From: Pseudomonas thermotolerans DSM 14292
GTDB taxonomy: Bacteria > Pseudomonadota > Gammaproteobacteria > Pseudomonadales > Pseudomonadaceae
NCBI RefSeq assembly: GCF_000364625.1
Contig: NZ_KB822607.1
Location: 1 to 64,000, forward strand
Direction of reading: 5' to 3'
Length of the DNA: 64,000 nt
Both the position numbers and the translations under genes were made by a program. Below the pieces are notes generated by a model, which saw only the letters and a list, made by a program, of their open reading frames with translations, was not told where the DNA came from and made no database searches. Shown here in pieces: positions 26,569-37,622 of the stretch. Position 1 is the stretch's first letter; each line of letters starts with the position of its first letter.

Positions 26569-28110
26569 ATGACGCAAGCCAATACCGCCGTGTACACCGA
26601 TATCAGTGCCGCCCAGCTGGTCGAAGAAGCGATCCGCCGGGGCGAAGGCGAACTGGCGGCCAACGGGGCGCTGGTGGTTCGTACCGGTCACCGTACCGGC
26701 CGTTCGCCGGCCGACCGCTTCATCGTCGACGAGCCGAGCACCAGCGACGCCATCGCCTGGGGTCCGATCAACCGCAAGTTCCCGGCTGACAAGTTCGATG
26801 CCCTGTGGGACCGCGTGGAGACCTTCTGCAAGGCCCAGGACCACTTCGTCTCCCATGTCCACGTCGGCTCCGCGGCGGAACACTACCTGCCGGTGAAGAT
26901 GACCACCCAGACCGCCTGGCAGAACCTGTTCGGCCGCCAGCTGTTCATCAACCCGGAAACCTATAACCCGGCCGGCAAGCCCGAGTGGCAGGTGCTCAAC
27001 GTCGCCAACTTCGAGTGCGTGCCGGAGCGTGACGGCACCAATTCCGATGGCTGCGTGATCATCAACTTCGCCCAGCGCAAGGTGCTGATCGCCGGCATGC
27101 GTTACGCCGGCGAGATGAAGAAGGCCATGTTCTCGGTGCAGAACTTCCTGCTCCCCGAGAAGGACGTGCTGCCCATGCACTGCGCCGCTAACATCGGCGA
27201 AGAGGGCGACGTGACCCTGTTCTTCGGCCTGTCCGGCACCGGCAAGACCACCCTGTCCGCCGACCCGAGCCGCTACCTGATCGGCGACGACGAGCACGGC
27301 TGGGGCGAGGGCGTGGTGTTCAACATCGAGGGCGGTTGCTATGCCAAGTGCATCGACCTGTCCGAGAAGAACGAGCCGGTGATCTGGAACGCCATCCGCT
27401 TCGGCACCGTGCTGGAGAACGTGGTGCTGGACGCCAACCGCGTCCCGGACTACAGCGACGACAGCCTGACCCAGAACAGCCGTGCCGCCTACCCGCTGGA
27501 GTTCGTCGAGAAGCGTTCCGAGAAGAACCTCGGCGGCGAGCCCAACGCGGTGATCTTCCTGACCTGCGACCTGACCGGCGTGCTGCCGCCGGTGTCGGTC
27601 CTCAACGAGGAGCAGGCCGCCTATCACTTCCTGTCCGGCTACACTGCCCTGGTCGGCTCCACCGAGATGGGCTCCGGCGGTGGCATCAAGTCGACCTTCT
27701 CCACCTGCTTCGGCGCGCCCTTCTTCCCGCGCCCGGCCGGGGTCTACGCCGAACTGCTGATCAAGCGCATCAAGTCCTTCGGCTCCAAGGTCTACCTGGT
27801 CAACACCGGCTGGACCGGCGGTGGCTATGGTGTCGGCAAGCGTTTCAGCATCCCCACCACCCGGGCGGTGATCGCCGCCATCCAGAGCGGTGCGCTGGTC
27901 GGCGTGGAAACCGAGCACCTGCCGATCATCAACCTGGACGTGCCGAAGGCCGTGCCGGGCGTCGAGACCGTGCTGCTCAACCCGCGCAACACCTGGGCCG
28001 ACAAGGATGCCTACGACGCTGCCGCCCGCGAGCTGGCCGCCAAGTTCATCGAGAACTTCAAGAAGTTCGAGGTGAGCGACGCCATCCGCAACGCCGGCCC
28101 GCAGCTGTAA
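26569..28110 (+). CDS. pckA: Phosphoenolpyruvate carboxykinase (ATP)
   Basis: The 513-residue enzyme converts oxaloacetate and ATP to phosphoenolpyruvate in gluconeogenesis. Visible are [14 protein letters not shown], the P-loop [14 protein letters not shown], the metal-binding [11 protein letters not shown], and SRAAYPLEF. The ATG at 26569 is preferred over the upstream start at 26506 because the family begins MTQANxAVYTDIS or similar. A strong terminator follows 15 bases after the stop. Confidence 0.95.
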   Translation: MTQANTAVYTDISAAQLVEEAIRRGEGELAANGALVVRTGHRTGRSPADRFIVDEPSTSDAIAWGPINRKFPADKFDALWDRVETFCKAQDHFVSHVHVGSAAEHYLPVKMTTQTAWQNLFGRQLFINPETYNPAGKPEWQVLNVANFECVPERDGTNSDGCVIINFAQRKVLIAGMRYAGEMKKAMFSVQNFLLPEKDVLPMHCAANIGEEGDVTLFFGLSGTGKTTLSADPSRYLIGDDEHGWGEGVVFNIEGGCYAKCIDLSEKNEPVIWNAIRFGTVLENVVLDANRVPDYSDDSLTQNSRAAYPLEFVEKRSEKNLGGEPNAVIFLTCDLTGVLPPVSVLNEEQAAYHFLSGYTALVGSTEMGSGGGIKSTFSTCFGAPFFPRPAGVYAELLIKRIKSFGSKVYLVNTGWTGGGYGVGKRFSIPTTRAVIAAIQSGALVGVETEHLPIINLDVPKAVPGVETVLLNPRNTWADKDAYDAAARELAAKFIENFKKFEVSDAIRNAGPQL

Positions 28111-28125
28111 GCCGCAGTCGCACGC

Positions 28126-28160
28126 CGCAGAAGCCGCCCCTCGGGGCGGCTTCTGCGTTT
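28126..28160 (+). terminator. Rho-independent terminator after pckA
   Basis: A perfect 15-bp stem, CGCAGAAGCCGCCCC paired with GGGGCGGCTTCTGCG, has a two-base loop as written (four if the closing pair opens) and is followed by TTT. Confidence 0.8.
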
Positions 28161-28360
28161 GTGGCGCGGGAAAAGGCGGGCTGACGACACGACCAGGGCT
28201 CGGTCGACGGCCGGCCTTTCGGCAGCCAGGCTGGCGGATCGCGCCACGGCGGTCTTGACTGCATAGGTCGGGGCCTGACCGCCAGCCCTCGAGCCTCTCC
28301 CGCTGGGAGAGGCGCCGGGGCGGCTACAGGGGCGAGCATAACAACAACGAGGATATCGCC

Positions 28361-29524
28361 ATGCAGCCATTCAGCTTCGTCACCACCGCGCAGATCCTCT
28401 GCGAATGCGGCGCCGCCGCCCGCCTGGCCGACCTGTGCCGGGAGCGCCAGGCGCGTTCGGTGCTGATCCTCAGCGACCCGGGGATCGCCGCCCTCGGCCT
28501 GCTCGACGCAGCGCTCGCCGGCTTCGCCGCCGCCGGATCGAGCGTCACGCTCTACGATCAGGTGTGTGCCGATCCGCCGGAGGCGGTGGTGCTGGCCGCC
28601 GTGGAACAGGCCCGGGCGCAGCGCGCCGAGCTGATCGTCGGCTTCGGCGGCGGCAGCTCCATGGACGTCGCTAAACTGGTCGCCCTGCTGGCCCACCCGG
28701 AGTGCCGGCAGACGCTCGCCGAGCTGTACGGGGTGGGCAACGCCCGTGGCCGGCGTCTGCCGCTGATCCTGGTGCCGACCACCGCCGGCACCGGCTCCGA
28801 GGTCACCCCCATCGCCATCGTCACCACCGGCGAGGCCAGTAAGCAGGGCGTGGTCTCGCCGCTGCTGCTGCCCGATCTGGCGCTGCTGGACGCCGAACTG
28901 ACCCTCGGCCTGCCTGCCGCGGTGACCGCCGCCACCGGCATCGACGCCATGGTCCACGCCATCGAGGCCTACACCAGCCGGCTGCGCAAGAACCCGCTGT
29001 CAGACCTGCTGGCCCGCGAGGCGCTGCGCCTGCTGGCCACCCACTTCGACACTGCGGTGCACGACGGCCGCAACCTTGCGGCGCGCCAGGCCATGCTGCT
29101 CGGCGCCTGCCTGGCCGGCCAGGCGTTCGCCAACGCCCCGGTGGCGGCGGTGCATGCCCTGGCTTATCCGCTCGGCGGGCACTGCCACATCCCCCACGGC
29201 CTGGCCAATGCCCTGGTGCTGCCCCACGTGCTGGGCTTCAACGCCGAAGTGACGGCGCCGCTGTACGCCGAGCTGGCGCCGCTGGTACTCGGCCCGCGTC
29301 TGCAGCCCGGCACGCCCCTGGACGTCTGCGAGCAACTGATCCTCGCCCTGGCCGATTTCAGCGAGCGCAGCGGCCTGCCCGCTCGCCTGCGCGAGGCCGG
29401 GGTGCCGGAGTCGCTGCTGCCGCAGTTGGCCGCCGAGGCCATGCAGCAGCAGCGCCTGCTGGTGAATAATCCCCGCGAACTCAGCGAGGCCGACGCCCTG
29501 GCGATCTACCAGGCGGCCTACTGA
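28361..29524 (+). CDS. Iron-containing alcohol dehydrogenase
   Basis: This 387-residue type III alcohol dehydrogenase has the NAD-binding [15 protein letters not shown] and [15 protein letters not shown]. Metal ligands come from [14 protein letters not shown] (Asp and His) and [16 protein letters not shown] (two His). Family members act on short alcohols, lactaldehyde, 1,3-propanediol or hydroxyacids; the substrate is unknown. The spacing to the following thioesterase is 65 bases, with only a weak operon signal. Confidence 0.85.
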   Translation: MQPFSFVTTAQILCECGAAARLADLCRERQARSVLILSDPGIAALGLLDAALAGFAAAGSSVTLYDQVCADPPEAVVLAAVEQARAQRAELIVGFGGGSSMDVAKLVALLAHPECRQTLAELYGVGNARGRRLPLILVPTTAGTGSEVTPIAIVTTGEASKQGVVSPLLLPDLALLDAELTLGLPAAVTAATGIDAMVHAIEAYTSRLRKNPLSDLLAREALRLLATHFDTAVHDGRNLAARQAMLLGACLAGQAFANAPVAAVHALAYPLGGHCHIPHGLANALVLPHVLGFNAEVTAPLYAELAPLVLGPRLQPGTPLDVCEQLILALADFSERSGLPARLREAGVPESLLPQLAAEAMQQQRLLVNNPRELSEADALAIYQAAY

Positions 29525-29589
29525 ACGCCAGCCAATCCATGCACCGGACCGCCACGGCGCGGTGGTCCGAACCGATGCCAAGGAATTCC

Positions 29590-30024
29590 ATGAGCCAGCC
29601 CCGTCACCTGCGCAGCGACTACCGCCACTTCCAGCCGATCACCACCCGCTGGCACGACAACGACCTCTACGGCCACGTCAACAACGTTGTTTACTACAGC
29701 TACTTCGACAGCGCGGTGAATACCTACCTGATCGAGCGCGGCGGACTGGACATCCACACCGGCCAGGTGGTCGGCTTCGTGGTCAGCTCGGCCTGCGACT
29801 ACTTCGCCTCCATCGCCTTCCCCGAGCGCATCGAGGTCGGCCTGCGGGTCGGCAAACTGGGCAACAGCTCGGTGCAGTACGAGCTGGCGATATTCAAGGC
29901 CGGCGAGGAGGAAGCCTGTGCCGCCGGGCGCTTCGTCCACGTCTTCGTGGACCGCCGGAGCAACCGCCCGGTGGCCATCCCCGAGACGCTGCGTGCGGCC
30001 CTGGCGGCCTTGCTGACGGACTGA
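29590..30024 (+). CDS. Hotdog-fold acyl-CoA thioesterase (4-hydroxybenzoyl-CoA type)
   Basis: The 144-residue protein starts [20 protein letters not shown] at the ATG at 29590, which has AAGGA six bases ahead. The longer frame starting at 29539 lacks conservation. The block [20 protein letters not shown] carries the active-site aspartate and the GHVNN motif of the 4HBT/YbgC-like family. It hydrolyses acyl-CoA esters. Pairing with the upstream alcohol dehydrogenase suggests a small catabolic unit. Confidence 0.85.
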   Translation: MSQPRHLRSDYRHFQPITTRWHDNDLYGHVNNVVYYSYFDSAVNTYLIERGGLDIHTGQVVGFVVSSACDYFASIAFPERIEVGLRVGKLGNSSVQYELAIFKAGEEEACAAGRFVHVFVDRRSNRPVAIPETLRAALAALLTD

Positions 30025-30531
30025 GTCAGGGCGCCGCGGCGAGTGCCGCGCGCCGCCCGCGCGACAGGTCGAGGCCGGCGACTGAGTAGCTGCCGGTGAT
30101 CGGCATGGTTAGCCAGTTACACAGGGCGTAGGTCATGGGGCCGGGGATCGTCGAGAGCCTCATCACTTGGCCACGCAGGCCGAAGAACCCCGCAGGTGGT
30201 GCCAGCCACAGGCGCTTCCTGCAGCCCGGTACGGCGGCGCCCAGCAGCGATGCGCTGAGGATGATCGGCGCGCAGAAGCGGGTGAGGGTATCCGGCCACC
30301 CCGGCGACGAAATAGACGCTGAACACCGCGATGACCGCTACCGTGGTGCAGTCGGAGCTGGCGAAGTCGTACATCGCTCAGGCCCGGATTTCGTCGCGGC
30401 TGACGCAGGGGCCGGGGCATGAGGGGCTCCGTTGGCAGGAAGATGCCTTCGAACTTGGCTGGCCGGGGATGACGTGGGCCGGGCGCTGGAAGACGGCAGG
30501 CGCACCGGCGCGAGGCCGGTGCGCGTGTGGC
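30025..30531. other. Intergenic region with gene debris
   Basis: This 507-base stretch between the thioesterase and the glycine-zipper gene contains the UMF1-like remnant at 30117-30398. No intact gene or clear promoter was seen in the remainder. Confidence 0.5.
30117..30398 (-). pseudogene. UMF1-like MFS permease, N-terminal remnant
   Basis: The minus-strand reading RDEIRA, TGA, AMYDFASSDCTTVAVIAVFS, VYFVAG resembles the start of UMF1-family (MFS_YbfB/UMF1) permeases, which read W-x-x-YDxANSxxxT. The stop at 30378-30380 replaces the expected tryptophan codon (TGG). After about 35 residues the similarity is lost and only low-complexity frame follows. A short related tail may lie at 30026-30135 (MTYALCNWLTMPITGSYS). 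It is not a working gene. The family call is from the N-terminal motif only. Confidence 0.4.
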
Positions 30532-30990
30532 TCAGTGATGGTGGTGGCGGTGCTTGTGCTTCGGATGGTGCTTGTGCGGATGGGGGTGGCGATGACCGAC
30601 GTAGCGGCGGTCGTGACGGTCGTCGTTGTAGCTCTTCATGCCGTAGTGGTTACCGATCGCGCCGCCGGCGCCGCCACCCAGTGCCGCGCCGATCAGGCCG
30701 CCGGTGGTGCCGCCGACCTGATTGCCGACCACATTGCCGCCGGCTGCGCCCAGGGCACCGCCGATCGCCGCCTCGGTACGGCTGTGCCGATCCGCGCCCA
30801 CCGCACTGCCGGCCGCGCCGCCGATGCCGGCGCCGATGGCCGCGCCGGTGGAGCCGCCGACCTGGTTGCCGACCACGGAGCCGAGCACGCCGCCCAGGGC
30901 GCCGCCGACACCCGCACGGGTGTCGCTGCCTGCCATCGCCGCGCCGCTGACCAGGCCCAGAGAGATCAGGAGAATCGAGAGACGTTTCAT
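30532..30990 (-). CDS. Exported glycine-zipper protein with histidine-rich tail
   Basis: The 152-residue protein has a signal peptide (MKRLSILLISLGLVSGAAMA, cut near 20-21). Two long glycine-zipper repeats follow (GVGGALGGVLGSVVGNQVGG and the near-copy AIGGALGAAGGNVVGNQVGG), typical of surface or membrane-inserting proteins. The last 30 residues are HRHPHPHKHHPKHKHRHHHH-like, with about 17 histidines in 31 positions, a likely Zn/Ni/Cu-binding tail. The ATG at 30990 is chosen for the signal peptide. It lies alone, convergent with nothing. Function unknown; metal binding is inferred from composition. Confidence 0.7.
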   Translation of the reverse strand: MKRLSILLISLGLVSGAAMAGSDTRAGVGGALGGVLGSVVGNQVGGSTGAAIGAGIGGAAGSAVGADRHSRTEAAIGGALGAAGGNVVGNQVGGTTGGLIGAALGGGAGGAIGNHYGMKSYNDDRHDRRYVGHRHPHPHKHHPKHKHRHHHH

Positions 30991-31220
30991 ACGAGGGCGA
31001 ACCTTGTGCTTGTGACTGGTGATGAGCAGATGCTGGGTTCGCCTCGGGACCTTCTCAAGTGCCGGCAGACGAGCGGTAGCGACTTTTTTGCAAGTCTGTA
31101 GCCAAGTGTTTTTCAAGGGAACTTCGCTGTGTTGGAGGGCTCAAAGCCCCCTCGCCCGCGCGGCATGGCGGGGTTGTTCGATAGCATTCCAATGGCAGTT
31201 TGATGGCTGATTGATGGCCG

Positions 31221-31250
31221 TGCCGGGAGGTCGGTCAGGGCCTCCCGGCA
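31221..31250 (-). terminator. Hairpin downstream of the formate-dehydrogenase-like gene
   Basis: TGCCGGGAGG (31221-31230) pairs perfectly with CCTCCCGGCA (31241-31250) around a 10-base loop, starting 10 bases after the gene's stop on the minus strand. There is no T-run, so it may only stabilise the RNA end. Confidence 0.4.
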
Positions 31251-31259
31251 GGGCGGAGG

Positions 31260-33565
<2,306 letters not shown>

Positions 33566-33569
<4 letters not shown>

Positions 33570-34420
33570 GCGGCAGACTCCGGGCTGTACACGCGCGGCT
33601 GGGCGCGTTGCGGCAGATGGATCAGGTTGAGCTGGTGGCGGCGCGCCCATTGCACGGCCAGGCCGGTGGGGGCGCTGAGGCTGACCAGGGTGTGGATGCC
33701 GGCGCGCAGCACCTTGTGGATGAGCTCCAGGCTGCAGCGGCTGGTGACGATGGCCAGGCCGCCGTGCAGCGGCTGACGCTGGCGCAGCAGAGCGCCGATC
33801 AGCTTGTCGAGGGCGTTGTGCCGGCCGATGTCCTCGCGGGCCAGGCGCAGCTCGCCCTGGGCGTCCATGAACAGCGCCGCGTGCACCGCGCCGCAGTGCC
33901 GGCCGAGCGGTTGCCAGGCGGCGATCCGCGGGCGCAGCTCGTGCAGCCAGGCGAGCGGCGGCAGGGGCGCCGGACTCAGGCTCGGCAGGTTGGGCAGCGC
34001 CTGCTCCAGGGCTTCCACGCCGCATAGCCCGCAGCCGCTGCTGCCGGCCAGGCGGCGGCGCTGCTGCTTGAGACGCCAGAAGGCGCGGTTGCTGATCTGC
34101 ACCTCGGCCTGGCGGGCGGCACCGGTGCCGCCCAGACGGATGTCATAGATGTCGTCGATGGAGTCGACGATGCCGCTGCCCAGGCTGAAGCCGACCACGA
34201 AGTCTTCCAGGTCGGCGGGCGAGACCAGCATCACCGCCTGGCTGATGCCGTTGAAGGCGATGGCCAGGGCGACTTCCTCAGCCAGCTCGGCGTCCGCCGG
34301 GGCGGTTTCGCCGCAGGTGTCCAGGTAACGGTAGGTGGAGCTGGCTTCGGCCAGCTCGGTGGCAAGACGACTCTCCGCCTCGTTGGAGCGGGGCTGGTGC
34401 AAGGCAGGCATGGCAGGCAA
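33566..34420 (-). CDS. fdhD: FdhD, sulfurtransferase needed for formate dehydrogenase
   Basis: The 284-residue protein transfers sulfur to the molybdenum cofactor for FdhF-type enzymes. The SGCGLCG motif carries the two essential cysteines. AREDIGRHNALDKLIG and SRCSLELIHKVLRAGI are conserved FdhD blocks. Its stop overlaps the start of the FdhF-like gene (ATGA), so enzyme and maturation factor are translated together. A start at 34411 is also possible. Confidence 0.9.
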
Positions 34421-34516
34421 ACCACTGATGGTGCTTTTTTGACCAGCCTAGGCCGCGCTGCCCGGTGCGTCTAATCGCGAGTTTCGATGTCTTGATAGAG
34501 GGGCTCGATGATGGCT

Positions 34517-35392
34517 CTAGATAGCCTCGTCCAGGGCCGCGAAGCAGGCCTCGGCAAGGGCCGAGCGCGGCTCGCCGCGGCGCATGATCAGCCCCAGCGG
34601 GGCCAGGGTGTGGGCGTCCTCGATGGGTTGCAGGCAGAGGTGCTCGCCCAGCTCCAGGCCGCAGGGCAGCGGCATCACCGCGCAGCACAGGCCGCCCTGC
34701 ACGGCCTGCAGCAGCTGGTGCACGGCGTCGGTTTCCAGCACCGGCTCGGGACGCAGGCCGCGGCTGCGGAAGGCGTGGTCGATGGACTGACGGAAGTGCA
34801 TGCCGCTGCTCAGCAGGCCGAGGGGCAGTTCGACCAGCGCCTCCCAGCGCAGCGGCGCGGTCTCGAAGCGGAAGTGGCGGCGGTCGTGGAGCAGGCCCAT
34901 GCGGGTTTCCTGCAGCGGGCGGAACTCGAAGTGCTCGGCGTCCAGGCGGTCCAGGTAGGAGAGGCCGACGTCCAGGCGGTTGCTGGCCAACTGGTCGAGG
35001 ATCTGCCCGGAGCTCAGCGAGGAGAGCACGAAGCGCAGGTGCGGATGGCGGCGGTGCAGGCGCTGCAGCAGGGGCACCGGGTCGAAGCTGGAGAGCGGCA
35101 CCACGCCGAGGCGCAGGGTGCCGCTGAGGCTGCCGCGGCAGGCCGCTGCCTCGGCGTACAGGCCGTCGTGGGCAGCCAGCAGGGTGCGCGCCCAGGCCAG
35201 CACCCGCTCGCCGGCCTCGGTGAAGCCTTCGAAGCGCTGTCCGCGGCGCACCAGAGGTAGCTGCAGCTCCTCCTCCAGGTTGCGCAGGCGCATCGACAGG
35301 GTCGGCTGGGTGACATGGCAGCGCGCCGCTGCCTGGCCGAAGTGGCGGGTTTCGTCGAGGGCGACGAGGAATTTCAGTTGCTTGATGTCCAT
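34517..35392 (-). CDS. LysR-family transcription regulator
   Basis: This 291-residue regulator starts MDIKQLKFLVALDETRHFGQ. The winged helix-turn-helix (AAARCHVTQPTLSMRLRNLE, about 21-40) is followed by the periplasmic-binding-like ligand domain (LRLGVVPLSSFDPVPLLQRL onward). It has the same orientation as fdhD and the FdhF-like gene, 96 bases upstream, so it may control them. The inducer is unknown. Confidence 0.85.
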   Translation of the reverse strand: MDIKQLKFLVALDETRHFGQAAARCHVTQPTLSMRLRNLEEELQLPLVRRGQRFEGFTEAGERVLAWARTLLAAHDGLYAEAAACRGSLSGTLRLGVVPLSSFDPVPLLQRLHRRHPHLRFVLSSLSSGQILDQLASNRLDVGLSYLDRLDAEHFEFRPLQETRMGLLHDRRHFRFETAPLRWEALVELPLGLLSSGMHFRQSIDHAFRSRGLRPEPVLETDAVHQLLQAVQGGLCCAVMPLPCGLELGEHLCLQPIEDAHTLAPLGLIMRRGEPRSALAEACFAALDEAI

Positions 35393-35728
35393 GGGCCGCT
35401 CCGGCAGCGAGGTGCCGGGGATTCTAGCGCGCCGCTGCGGTGGGCGCTGGACCGGCCCTCAGCCCCGATCCCGCTCCGGCGAGTGGGATCGGGAGATGTA
35501 GGGAAGGCCCGCGATTTCCTCCGTGGTGCAGCGGCGGCGCAGTCGCGGCGATCACGGATGCTCCATCGCCCTTCGGGGGAGTCCGGGGAGAGAGGGAGAA
35601 CTTGTCGGCGCCGGCGTGGTCGATTCACTCGGCGAGGCTGACGATGGCCGGATACTGGCTAGACTCAGCTGGCTGGTGTCCCCTTCGCCGGGGCCGCCGT
35701 TCGGACTAGCCACAGGGAGAACACCTAG
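35393..35728. other. Intergenic region between the LysR gene and the BON-LysM gene
   Basis: The 336-base divergent region has a hairpin at about 35464-35492 (CCGATCCC with GGGATCGG). A -10-like TAGACT near 35659 precedes the BON-LysM gene, with CTGACG 15 bases before it. No gene is visible. Confidence 0.35.
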
Positions 35729-36166
35729 ATGAGCATCTTTGCATTCGTGAAGGAAGCAGGCGAGAAGTTGTGGGACACGCTGACCGGCAACGAGGCCCGG
35801 GCGGCGGAAACGCTCAAGGAGCATGTGGCCAAGGTGGGACTGGGCAATCCCGACATCCAGTTGACGGTGGAGGGGGACAAGGTGATCGCCGCCGGCGAGG
35901 TGGCCAGTCAGGAAGAGAAGGAGAAGATTCTCCTGGCCCTTGGCAACGTCGCCGGGGTGGGCGAGGTGGAGGACCGCATCACGGTGGCCGCGCCGGCACC
36001 GCAGGCGCGTTTCGTCACGGTGAAGAAGGGCGACACCCTGAGCGCCATCGCCAAGGCCGAGTACGGCAACGCCAACCTGTACATGAAGATCTTCGAGGCC
36101 AACAAGCCGCTGCTCAGCCATCCGGACAAGATCTATCCGGGGCAGGTGCTGCGCATTCCCGAATGA
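35729..36166 (+). CDS. lysM: BON and LysM domain protein (Kbp/YgaU-like)
   Basis: The 145-residue protein starts MSIFAFVKEAGEKLWDTLTG. A BON domain covers about 23-88 (LGNPDIQLTVEGDKVIAAGE, GNVAGVGEVEDRI) and a LysM domain about 95-144 (FVTVKKGDTLSAIAKAEYGN, SHPDKIYPGQVLRIP). In E. coli the homologue Kbp binds potassium and is cytoplasmic, and no signal peptide is seen here. It stands alone, with a terminator-like hairpin after it. Confidence 0.9.
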   Translation: MSIFAFVKEAGEKLWDTLTGNEARAAETLKEHVAKVGLGNPDIQLTVEGDKVIAAGEVASQEEKEKILLALGNVAGVGEVEDRITVAAPAPQARFVTVKKGDTLSAIAKAEYGNANLYMKIFEANKPLLSHPDKIYPGQVLRIPE

Positions 36167-36213
36167 GACCGCCGGCGGTCCGGCAGTGGCCGGGCCGCTG
36201 CGGCATGACCTGG

Positions 36214-36236
36214 ACGCCCCGCTTCGCGGGGCGTTT
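36214..36236. terminator. Terminator-like hairpin between convergent genes
   Basis: ACGCCCCGC (36214-36222) pairs with GCGGGGCGT (36226-36234) around TTC, then TT. It lies between the BON-LysM stop (36166) and the GTPase stop (36243) and could serve both strands. Confidence 0.6.
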
Positions 36237-36242
36237 CGCGTT

Positions 36243-37622
36243 CTAGAGGTGCTCGGCGGCCAGGGCGTCGAGCAGGGCCTGGCGCTCGGGGTCGCCGAGG
36301 CGCGCGCCAGGGTTCAGCGCCGACCATTCCGGATGGGCGCGGGCCTTGCGCAGCGCCTCGGGCAGCCTGCCTTCGCGCCATTCGCGGTCCTGCGGGCAGT
36401 CCAGGCGGATCGCCTCCAGTGCGGCATGACCGCGCGCTTCCAGGGCCTGCAGCAGCTGGCGCTGGCGCAGGGCGAGCAGGCGCAGCACGGCGTCGTCCAC
36501 GGTCAGTTCGCGCTGCCCCTTGAGCTTGCCGAGCAGACGCTGGCCGTAGTGGCGGGCGGTCTGCGCGCCACCGCCGGCGAGGGCGCCGAGCAGGGTTGCG
36601 GCGCCCAGGCTGAGGCCGCCGACCAGCAGGTCCAGGCCGGCGCCGGCCGCCGCTCCGGCGGCCATCCCGCTGCCCAGCTTGATGCCCAGCTGCCTGAGGG
36701 TTTCCGGGTTGAACAGGTCGTCGCCCCAGCGCCCGTCGAGCAGTGGCAGGTCGCCGGCATCGGCGTCCTCGCGGCGGAACGCGTAGAGGCGCAGCAAGGC
36801 CTCGACGCAGCGCTGTTCGCGCTGGCGCACCGCTGCGTGCAGCTCGCGGATCGCGCCCTGCTCCAGTACCGGCTGGGCGGCCACGCTGCGCCGGCAGGCG
36901 GCGACGTCCACCAGCAGCTCGGCGATCAGCCGCGCGCCGCTGGCGCGGCGTGCCGCCACCTGCGCCTCGTGGTCGGCGATCAGCCGGTCCAGGCGCGCGC
37001 GGGCCGGCTCGAGGAGCAACGCCAGGCTCTCGTAGAGGCGCCGCTCGCCGTCCAGCGGCGGCGCCACCGTGTCGAAGCGCACCAGAGCGTGCAGGCCCAG
37101 GCGGGCCAGCGCTTCGCGCCATTCCGGCTCGCGTTGGCGCTGGTCGCGCACGAAGTTGAGCACGGGCAGCAGCGGCCGGCCGGCCATGGCCAGCACCGCC
37201 AGTTCGTCGCGGTACTTGGCGAGGACCGGCTCGCGGGCGTCGATCACGTAGAGCCCGGCATCGCTGGCCAGCAGTTGGCGCAGCACCTTGGCTTCCTGCT
37301 CGTAGCGCTGGCGGGCTTCGGCGCCGTCGAGGAAGCGTGTCAGGCGCGCCGGGCCGTCGAGGCGCTCGCCGGGGCGGTCGAGGCGTTCCAGGTAGTCGAG
37401 CAGGGCGATGGCGTCCTCCAGGCCGGGGGTGTCGTAGAGCTCCAGGAGCGCCTCGCCGTCGACGTAGAGGCGCGCGCCTTCCACGTGGCGGGTGGTGCTC
37501 GGCCGGTGGGAGACTTCGCCGAAGTCCACGTCGCGGGTCAGGGTGCGCAGCAGGGAGGTCTTGCCGACGTTGGTGTGGCCGACCACGGCAAGCCGGATGG
37601 GGGCGGAGTGGCTCTCAGTCAT
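36243..37622 (-). CDS. Era-like GTPase with DUF3482 domain
   Basis: The 459-residue protein has a GTPase N-terminus: G1 GHTNVGKTSLLR (15-26), a switch with STTRHVEG, G3 YDTPGLED, and NFVRDQ in place of NKxD. The C-terminal DUF3482 region contains a small-residue hydrophobic stretch (GIKLGSGMAAGAAAGAGLDL, VGGLSLGAATLLGALAGGG) able to associate with membranes. Its start overlaps the DUF2868 membrane protein stop by eight bases, and the two are commonly paired. Function unknown. Confidence 0.8.
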   Translation of the reverse strand: MTESHSAPIRLAVVGHTNVGKTSLLRTLTRDVDFGEVSHRPSTTRHVEGARLYVDGEALLELYDTPGLEDAIALLDYLERLDRPGERLDGPARLTRFLDGAEARQRYEQEAKVLRQLLASDAGLYVIDAREPVLAKYRDELAVLAMAGRPLLPVLNFVRDQRQREPEWREALARLGLHALVRFDTVAPPLDGERRLYESLALLLEPARARLDRLIADHEAQVAARRASGARLIAELLVDVAACRRSVAAQPVLEQGAIRELHAAVRQREQRCVEALLRLYAFRREDADAGDLPLLDGRWGDDLFNPETLRQLGIKLGSGMAAGAAAGAGLDLLVGGLSLGAATLLGALAGGGAQTARHYGQRLLGKLKGQRELTVDDAVLRLLALRQRQLLQALEARGHAALEAIRLDCPQDREWREGRLPEALRKARAHPEWSALNPGARLGDPERQALLDALAAEHL

